From positions 82,202,001 through 82,266,000 of the forward strand of contig CM032233.1 in NCBI GenBank assembly GCA_019009955.1: 64,000 nucleotides of DNA, read 5' to 3'. Every line of letters begins with the position of its first letter. Positions within the stretch are counted from its first letter, which is position 1. Positions 56,586 to 64,000 of the stretch are shown piece by piece. Source of the DNA: Riptortus pedestris (lineage: Eukaryota > Arthropoda > Insecta > Hemiptera > Alydidae). The notes under the pieces are model-generated. The model ran no database searches, was not told where the DNA came from, and was given only the letters and a program-made list of their open reading frames with translations. The position numbers were made by a program, and so were the translations under genes.

Positions 56586-59500
56586 TTTCATCATTAAAAT
56601 ATATACAGGATTTCTTGTAGAAATATTTACTGTTATATACGAGAAAGCACAATTTTAGTTTTGTTTAGTTAAAATTTGTATTTTTTACACATCAACTTTT
56701 TATTCTTTGACCTATCTCTAATATATATTGTATTAGTCCCAGTTAATTAGTCGGGTTCTAATAGATAATAACTGTCCGTCCAAGTGTCAATAAATTGTAT
56801 TTTAGAAAAAAACATTAAATATTCAATTCAAAGTCTGGCTAACTCAAATAACAGCTTCGAAAATACGGATTTTCGTAATTTAATTGTGTTTTTTTTTAGA
56901 AGGACGCTTCAACTTTTATCAAGATTTCTTTAGAAAATACTCAATTTTGGAAACTGTTATTCCAGAAATTGAGAATTTTCTGAAGAAGAGTAAAGCTGTT
57001 GGCCTGCATTTTCAAGGGTGGTCCTTTTTAAAAATAGTTCTTTAAAATTTTAAGCAGTAATACGTGATGAATTACACAGATATCAACATGGAGAAATAAT
57101 AAGTTCAAAAAATAATAGTATATATAAGTAAACATTTTAAGTTAATATCTAAACGTAAATGTTTTGGTCAAACATTATCTATCTAATCTATTTCATTCTT
57201 TTTTTTTTAGCCCAGAGAGGACTGGGTATGAAAAACTGTAGAAATGAGAATGAAATATGGGGTATATGGAATGAAACCGCAATAAATTACAAGGAAAAAT
57301 TGTTTTGACAAATTGTGCCATGCGACGTTTAATAAAGGCTTATCTTGAATACTTCATAACCGCATTTAGATTATACGATAAGAATAACATCATTTACAAT
57401 TATATGTAAATCAGATGGAGCAATAATCCCCTCAGATTATCTCGTTTATTTTCCATTTTCTACTTTTGTACTAGAGGGTAGAGCTAATACGAATTGACAA
57501 TGATCCCCATTGAATAATTCAGAGGTCGGAATTGGATGGAGTTTGAATAAAGAGAGTGAGAGGGGAAGGGCTGGATGTGTCCCCACCTCTTTACCAACCC
57601 CCTCTCATTCCCTCTATTTTCAAGGTCGTCATAAAACCTTTGAAGGGCATGAATACACATGGGGCCGTCAGCGCTAGGGGGGCGGTGCACGAAATAATGG
57701 AGGCATAGGTAGGGGTGCAGTATGTCAAACGTTAATCATTCGGAGCGGCCCAACAAAAACTTGGTGGGCCCAGCAAGGGTTAGTGAAGCACTAGAAAGAC
57801 CCCAGCTATGAAGGAAATCATTTAGTGCAACCCTTCACGACCCTATCACTCCCTCTGTCTCTCATGTGCTTGTTCGTCATGATGATTTCATTTCTTCATG
57901 AACTGCAGGAAGGTTGTAGGTTGAATCAGGGTGAGTCAAAGTCAAGTCCTTACTAAAAAGGTTTTGCAGTATTTTCAATAGTTTTTATTTTATTAATATG
58001 TATTTATTAAATATTAGAAAAAAAAATGTGTCAATTTGAAAATCCAAGATGACATTGAAAAGAAGACTTTATTACCTAGACCGACCCTAAACAAAATAGG
58101 ATAGCTCTAACGATAGAATTGACAGCAGTTTACTAATTTAATTTCAATGATCCCTTCATTCAGAGAATAAAGCACTGTGAAGCATGGACCTCTCCAGTCC
58201 AGGGAAAATAAATAAGAGAAAGTGATTTAATTGTGCTTTTTGACATTTAACATAAGCAGTTTTCCCAAGTTCATTTCTACATGCTTAAATAATTTTAAAT
58301 AGCTAAGCACAATTCAAAATATATTCGCTCATTATAACAGACAAGTAACGTTATTCAAATTAAGCCTTATTAAGTAAATAAGAAACACATTTTTAAGCAG
58401 GAAATGAGTCATTTCATTGTATTTTAGCTTATTGTAAAAATTTAGGTTTGTGGGGTTTTCATTTAGGATTGAAGACACCAAACTATAAATAATTCCATTT
58501 ATATTTGAATTCCTTATCTCTGCAATTCAGAATTTCCAGGAAATTGAAAGACTTATGGAGTCAACGTTGCGTGTCACAAATTTGACCAAATGACATCCCT
58601 CTAAATTCCATAAGACAGGGCATTGTCCTGCAAAAGTTGGGGGGTTTACTATACCGCTGTGAAGGGTTCTTGTAGTGTCCAAGAGTGGGTTGTTGCAATC
58701 CAAAAGTCTTTTCTAGTAGTACTAGTACTAGTAGAGAAAAATAAAGAAATTCAATATGTAATTCTTCCTTTTAATTATTGTTCGTTATTAATAGCCACTT
58801 CTCAAAATTAACTCAAATGGTACCTCAATGAGAGAAGATGTGAGGGATTTTTTATCAAAGAGCACCATTTTGAAATACATCTTTAAAGTTATATATTTTG
58901 TATTTTAAGTCGCAAGTAGATGAGAAATCGTAAAAGATAGATTTTTTTCGTCAAATCATAAGAGATTATTCTTTGCCCAAAACTTCAAAACGTAAGGTCA
59001 TAAATGTAATGAGCAAAACATATTTTAGATCCATTTTTACATTTAGTGATAAACAATTTTTTATAAAACCACTTACCAATTTTTCGTAAATCTCAATATA
59101 TTTTCACATATATATTTTTTATTTTTATGTTATACTGCTAGTAAATTAAATGTCAAATAACACGTTAACTCTTTTCTTCCATTACGATGAAACCTCTTTC
59201 TTTCTTTTTTATTTAAAAGAGGAATATTTAATTTAATTTCTAATATAAGAAGTATTCACAACGGCTTTGTGAGTTTTGGGAGCCACAAGCCGGATGACGA
59301 GATCCACCCTCGTGCCTCTCAATTCAACATGATTTAAGAAAATATACTGTTGTAATTTTTTTTTTCTGGCTTTTAATACTAGGTCATTTTTTTTTTTTTA
59401 AAAAAAGAAAATAAGATTACAGGTCGCCAGTTGGTAAGTTGAGAACTCCTGTTGCAAACTTTGGGTTTCAAGAATCTCGATCATTATATTCAAAAATAAA

Positions 59501-59996
59501 TCTTTGATTTGATAGCCCGTGAATTACAAAGTCAATATATTAACCTAGAAATTATTACTTGATTCATTTTTCATATAATTAAGATAAACTGTGTGTTTGA
59601 AATGGGCTGTTAAGATTTTGGAAAGGAAGTACACAGATCTTACATCGTGAGGGTGTTTGTCTTTTAATCCCTGTGATTTAGTGACCTTCATCGTAGATAA
59701 ATTTTAACTTTGTAAAAGTTAAATTAGCTTTAGGAAATTAGTTGTCTTAGGTGGTGTTTCCTGAAACTTGTGCCGCTTCGTCTGAGGTAGATATTTAATC
59801 GTAAGAACCTATCCCAGTTTTAAGGGGGTGGTTAAACACATAGTCGATTTTAGTCAGCTTATAACTTGTCTTAGTTTCTCCATGAATTCATTATTTTTGA
59901 TTAATGCGTTATTTCGTAGCTAAAGATGGGATACCTAGTAAGAAACTCTTATACGTTTTATGACATCTGAGTTACAATCGGAAGTTCGTCGAGTTT
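56586..59996. other. 3.4 kb without recognisable features
   Basis: Unique-looking, AT-rich. There is a slightly GC-richer patch at 57520-57790 and a CTAGTAGTACTAGTACTAGTAG palindrome-like run at 58711-58732. Frames of 60-68 codons show no domain or splice context. Confidence 0.5.
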
Positions 59997-60114
59997 TAGC
60001 AGATATCCTTTAGAGGAAATCAGTTATTGAGGTCGTACTCATGAGGCGATTTTCAAAAAATGTCCTCAAATGCCCATCGATCCTACTCAGGGGATGACGA
60101 AAATGAGGTCCGTT

Positions 60115-60203
<89 letters not shown>
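59997..60203 (+). mobile_element. HINE left arm with (TC)n-(TA)n core
   Basis: TTTTAGCAGATATCC, TCAGTTATTGAGGTCG and GATGACGAAAATGAGGTCCG, then (TC)n at 60119-60153 and (TA)n to 60203. The mariner begins just beyond. Confidence 0.8.
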
Positions 60204-60205
<2 letters not shown>

Positions 60206-60207
<2 letters not shown>

Positions 60208-61340
60208 AATAGGTTATTCGATAATTAATGTCGTTTTTTTTCCATATTTTTAAAAATAAATTTATTTATATAAACTACAACATTAATCAATGATATATTG
60301 ACCATTTTGTTGGATTACCTTGCCATCTTTCGGTGAGTTTAAAAATTACACGTTCAAAGAAGCCTTGGTTTTTAGAAGCAAAGAACTGGTTCAACTCATT
60401 TTTAACCGCCTCATCAGAATCGAAAGTTTTACCATTGAAATGGTATTGAAGGGAGCGAAACAAATGGTAATCTGATGGTGCTAAGTCAGGGCTATATGGT
60501 GGATGTGGCATCAGTTCCCAATTGAGCTCTGTTAATTTTTGACGAGTTGTCAAAGAGATGTGTGGTCTGGTGTTATCATGATGGAACATCACGCTTTTGC
60601 GATTGGCCAGTTCAGGGCGTTTTTTCTTTATTTCTTCGTTCAGTTTCGATAGTTGACGACAGTAGACATTCGAATCAAGAGTTTGGTTTCTTGGAAGCAA
60701 CTCAAACTACACTATACCCTTGTAATCCCACCACACAGAAAGCATAATCTTTTTTTGGTGAATATCGGCTTTGTATGTCGATTGTGGGGGCTCATTTTGC
60801 TTGGTCCATGATCTTCTTCGGACTACGTTATTGTAAACAATACATTTTTCATCACCCGTTATGAATCTTTTTAAAAATGGGTCCTTTTCGTTACGATTCA
60901 GCAAAGAGTCGCATATGTTAATGTGTTTGGTGAGGTGGATATCCTTTAATTCGTGAGGAACCCAAACATCCAGTTTGCTTACGCAACCAAGCTGTTGTAA
61001 GTGCAAGTAAACGGTTGAATTCGATATGTCGAGCTTCTCTGCTACCTCTCGAGTTGTCATACGCCGGTTGGTTTCGATTAACGCCTTTATTTTGCCGTCA
61101 TCAGTAGCGGTTGGACGACCAGTATGTGGTGGATCTTGCACATTAAAATTTCCAGAGCGAAAGCGAGCAAACCAACGCTGACACTGGCGATCAGTAAGAC
61201 AGTCGTCACCATAAACTTCACATCATTTTTTCCGAGCTTGTAGCGCATTTTTGCCCTTTCGGGAGTAAAACAATAAAATATGCCGATAATACTCTTCTTG
61301 ATTGTCCATTTTCATCTGAATTTTTAACCAACTTGTTCAA
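60206..61340 (-). pseudogene. mariner transposase, degraded
   Basis: The minus-strand frame starts MDNQEEYYRHILLFY at ~61309 (or MKM two codons earlier). Recognisable parts are the helix-turn-helix region (TTREVAEKLDISNSTVY), WVPHEL, and catalytic Asp 1 in FITGDEKC. Asp 2 lies in FHHDNTRPH and Asp 3 in SPDLAPSDYHLF; the last two are separated by 34 residues, the DD34D signature of mariner. Three lesions are visible. A TGA at 61223-61225 follows QARKK, and a TAG at 60707-60709 stands where the frame has KGIV before FELLP. There is a small frameshift after TERWQ near 60335, beyond which another frame reads QQNGQYIID. A possible 3' terminal repeat starts near 60209 (ATAGGTTATTCGATAATTAA). A matching 5' terminal repeat was not found, so that end may be truncated. 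Confidence 0.9.
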
Positions 61341-61460
61341 CCAACTCCCACTCATGTCATATTGAAAAAAAGCTGTTAAATTATGAAGCACTTTATTTGA
61401 AGCCTAAATAATAATGATTGTTCTCATTGAACATTTACGTTTTGAGATAAAGGCATATAC
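61341..61460 (+). mobile_element. HINE internal fragment beyond mariner
   Basis: CCAACTCCCACTCATGTCATATT, AAGCTGTTAAATTATGAAGCAC and the TTTACGTTTTGAGATA block are the HINE middle in plus orientation, followed by another (TA)-rich tract to ~61503. Confidence 0.7.
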
Positions 61461-61466
61461 ATATAC

Positions 61467-61501
<35 letters not shown>

Positions 61502-62296
61502 TAATTATTATTATTATTATCATTATATTTCATGGAAAAATGATAATGATAAAATAATAGAGATGTTTAAATAATTACAGCTCTTGTACAAGTAAATCGA
61601 AATTTCAGTGATTTAGGCGGCAATATTCTTTCACTATAAGAACTTTCTTGAAATGAAAATCACAATTTCGTTGAGGGGGGATACTCATATGACGATTTTT
61701 TAGGCAAAGTAAATTCAACAAAACTAATTGTTGTTATAAGGTAATAATTATTATTGCCTGAATGCTTGTTTTTAAGTTTCGAAAAGTAAATGGCCTTGTC
61801 AAGAAATGGTTGGCCACTAACTCATATCTATTTAAATAAAACTTTTAGGAAAGTTTAAAAATTCGTTGGATATTCTTTTTATTAATTAATTTTAACTTTC
61901 AGGCCAATTAATAGCACCAATGCCTGCCACCAATTTTTAGCGTGCCTTTGGTTTGTAACCCGACTTCTAACAAAATGGCTCAAAAGATTTCAATCTCTTC
62001 TACTGAAAGTTTTCAGTCCAAAATGGAAGCCAACACTATTGAGATTGACTTCCAAACAAATATTTTGACGTATGTACGACGGCGCCTTTATTCCTATGAG
62101 TTTTAAAAAAATTAAAAATATGATTTGTGGATAATATATTTTGTTGAACTACCTTATTGTATCAAAGCATACATTGAGACTTAGCCTATCACCTAAGCGT
62201 GCCGGTATTACAAGAGTACGACTGTATTGAATTAAATACACTTTGAAATTAGTACAGATTAAATGGCCTTAAGATACAAAAAATAAGATTTATTAC
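61461..62296. other. Unassigned sequence, likely intronic
   Basis: TA-rich and (ATT)n runs to ~61530, then featureless DNA up to the Ig exon. Confidence 0.5.
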
Positions 62297-62429
62297 CTGT
62301 ATATAGGAAGATCAACTCCCTCCTTGTACCAGATGAGGAGATGCACTTTGTCCCCTTTGGCGGGGGGTGTTATGTCACAAGGCAGTTTAGCAACTCCACC
62401 GGCCACCGCCTCTGCATTTGTTGTTTTAG
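62297..62429 (-). CDS. Exon of a sidestep-like immunoglobulin protein (partial gene)
   Basis: A 133-bp block is clearly more GC-rich than its surroundings. On the minus strand it is preceded by TTATTTTCAG (acceptor) and followed by GTAATAAATC (donor). The only open frame gives 43 whole codons: [32 protein letters not shown] and [10 protein letters not shown]. This reads as the start of a V-set Ig domain, with the B-strand Cys in LPCDI and the C-strand Trp in [14 protein letters not shown] followed by WYKEG.. and PIY is the style of arthropod sidestep-family cell-adhesion receptors, which are membrane proteins used in axon guidance. Two bases hang at each end, so the exon joins split codons (phase 1 in, phase 2 out). 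Neighbouring exons were not found. The next one would lie to the left, the signal-peptide exon to the right or beyond the window. Confidence 0.7.
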
Positions 62430-64000
62430 CTGAAAATAACACATGAATTAGTAAATAACATAAAACTTTATACTAATTACTATTTATGAAGTAATCAAAG
62501 AATATCAACATTTGTATTCACTTAACGTGCGCACCTCAATATTTTGGGTGGATTTAACATCCGTAAGTGTTTTTGAGATTCGGGCATAGTTTTACAGGTA
62601 TGTTTAGGTCCAACTGAACGAAGAAAGTGTTTCCGAATAAAGCAATCTATCCTGATAACAAATACTGCACACAGCATATTCACAGACTCAAAAATGTAAA
62701 CTGAATTATATTGATTAGATTAGATAAATTGACCAGTCTGTCATTCCAGCACGTGAAAAATGTGCTTGGTTTACGCAGCCCTGCGCGACGGATCTATGGA
62801 CATTTGAAGTAATGTTTTGAAAATCGCTCCATGAGTACAACCTCAATAGCTTATTTCCCTTAAGGCCCCTGCCCAGCAATAAGTCCTGTAATTCTACCGA
62901 TGATGAAAGCTGATTCAAATTCTTGTCGTATGATGTTCAAGCTTTGATCATTGATGAGTTCAGCTTTCACGCTTCTAGCTCACCTCGCACAGTGGTGCGA
63001 AACCGGCAAAAACCTATTTCAGCAAAAGTTGAAATTTGGTTTTGAGAATTTGATTTCTTTATAGTTTAGTGGTTGTACCTTTGTGTGGTACAAGGGGGTA
63101 CAAGGGCGGCCTTATTAATTAATATAATTTCAATTGTCAATAGAATAACATTTAAATCGACATTCATGTTTTCACAAAATAATCTAACTTCTAAGCCAAA
63201 TTTAAAAGATAAATTCTGTCCCTTAAAACTGTCTATTGACAAATTTTATTCTGGCAACGTTAATACTGTATGTTTCAAGTTTTTTGTTGGTTTCTAATTT
63301 GTTTTTAATCCATTACGTATAAGCCCTTAAAACGAGTTCTAACAAAATAGATATAAATTCCTAAATTTCTTTCTTCTTATAAGGTTTCAAAAAAAGCTCC
63401 GCAAAGCTTCAAGCTCTAACATATATTTTCTTCAAGATTTAGCCTATGAGTAACTATTTTATAAATATCCCATCCACCTTCGTCCACTTTTGGGAGAAAT
63501 TGAGGTTTAAAGAAAATTTACCAACAATAAATACCGGGCATTAGGAGCTCTATTTATTCAGGATGTTTACTAAATGGAATTATAGGATCAAGGATTTATT
63601 TATTACTCGTATTTTACTTTTTCAGTTCATGATTCGAAGTGCTTGGGCAAACTTATAAAGTAATTTTTAAGGTGTTTAAAATATTTTAAAATGTCGGATT
63701 TTACAGTTCCTTACAGTGTTTTATGTAATGAGCTTTTTGAAACAAGCCAATCTTTAGACCTAGATTGGTTTTGATTGATGGTCAGCGAAATATTATTTTT
63801 TCTGGAGAATGAAGAAAATATAATTATTGATAAAGAATATATAATTTTTCAAAACTTTGATAGAATATTTCATCGTTTTTTTGTCATTATGTCATCCTGA
63901 TCTTTTCATTTTGATAGTGAATAGATGCCTATTCTTTTTCAATATTTTTATTTCTTAAAAGGTTTTTATTCGTTCACTTTTTGTTGCATATATTTTAAAT
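62430..64000. other. Unassigned sequence, likely intronic
   Basis: Apart from the HINE scrap at 62750-62866 I see no coding or repeat signal. A short TCGCAC/GTGCGA inverted pair lies near 62985-63000. Confidence 0.5.
62750..62866. mobile_element. HINE termini joined out of order
   Basis: A plus-strand right end (ACGTGAAAAATGTGCTTGG, hairpin ACGCAG-CC-CTGCGC, GACGGAT) is followed at once by a minus-strand left arm (TGGACATTTGAAG to AGCTTATTTCCCTTAAGG). Confidence 0.65.

Noticed and set aside
59270..59335. GC-richer patch (GGGAGCCACAAGCCGGATGA region) as a possible exon
   Set aside because: No frame gave a convincing peptide with matching splice sites.

Overview
This window looks like AT-rich, repeat-dense intergenic or intronic DNA from a eukaryote, most likely an arthropod. 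The arthropod guess rests on one exon-like block of sidestep-type immunoglobulin sequence, a mariner transposase and the mix of retroelement relics. I could not identify the species. I see no bacterial operon, CRISPR array or rRNA gene. Almost every open frame is chance or lies in a simple repeat, notably the cysteine/valine-rich frames over a GT-rich minisatellite at 600-1520.

The one good host-gene candidate is a 133-bp exon on the minus strand at 62297-62429. It has AG and GT splice borders and encodes the start of a V-set Ig domain. If it is real, the window to its left may be one very long intron loaded with transposons.

The dominant component is one interspersed non-autonomous family, called HINE here, with more than 30 full or partial copies on both strands. 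Complete copies run from TTTTAGCAGATTTCCC, which opens a palindrome, through an internal (TA)n tract. They end with an inverted copy GGGAAATCTGCT, a small hairpin (ACGCAG-CCC-CTGCGT) and GACGGACTTTTT. A terminal repeat at one end, a subterminal inverted copy plus hairpin at the other, a microsatellite core and no obvious target duplication match non-autonomous Helentrons (DINE-1/HINE type). Longer copies hold two diverged tandem versions of an internal module.

The (TA)n core of HINE copies is repeatedly interrupted by other elements: foldback Penelope-like pieces, canonical Helitrons and probably the mariner. Other residents are tRNA-derived SINEs (one with a 10-bp target duplication), LINE 3' relics (one with a 12-bp duplication), Penelope-like GIY-YIG endonuclease relics, a 329-bp hAT-type MITE with a near-perfect 8-bp duplication, and several local duplications.

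By position: 0-2.5 kb holds a SINE fragment and the minisatellite. 2.5-15 kb holds HINEs, a LINE relic and a Penelope coding relic split by HINEs. 15-31 kb holds a LINE, Penelope tails, the MITE, foldback elements and HINEs. 31-37 kb is a patchwork of duplicated segments. 37-54 kb holds nested HINE, SINE, foldback and Helitron layers. 54-56.6 kb holds a mini-Penelope. 56.6-60 kb is featureless. 60-61.4 kb holds the mariner, and 62.3 kb the Ig exon. All coordinates of repeats are judged by eye and may be off by several bases.
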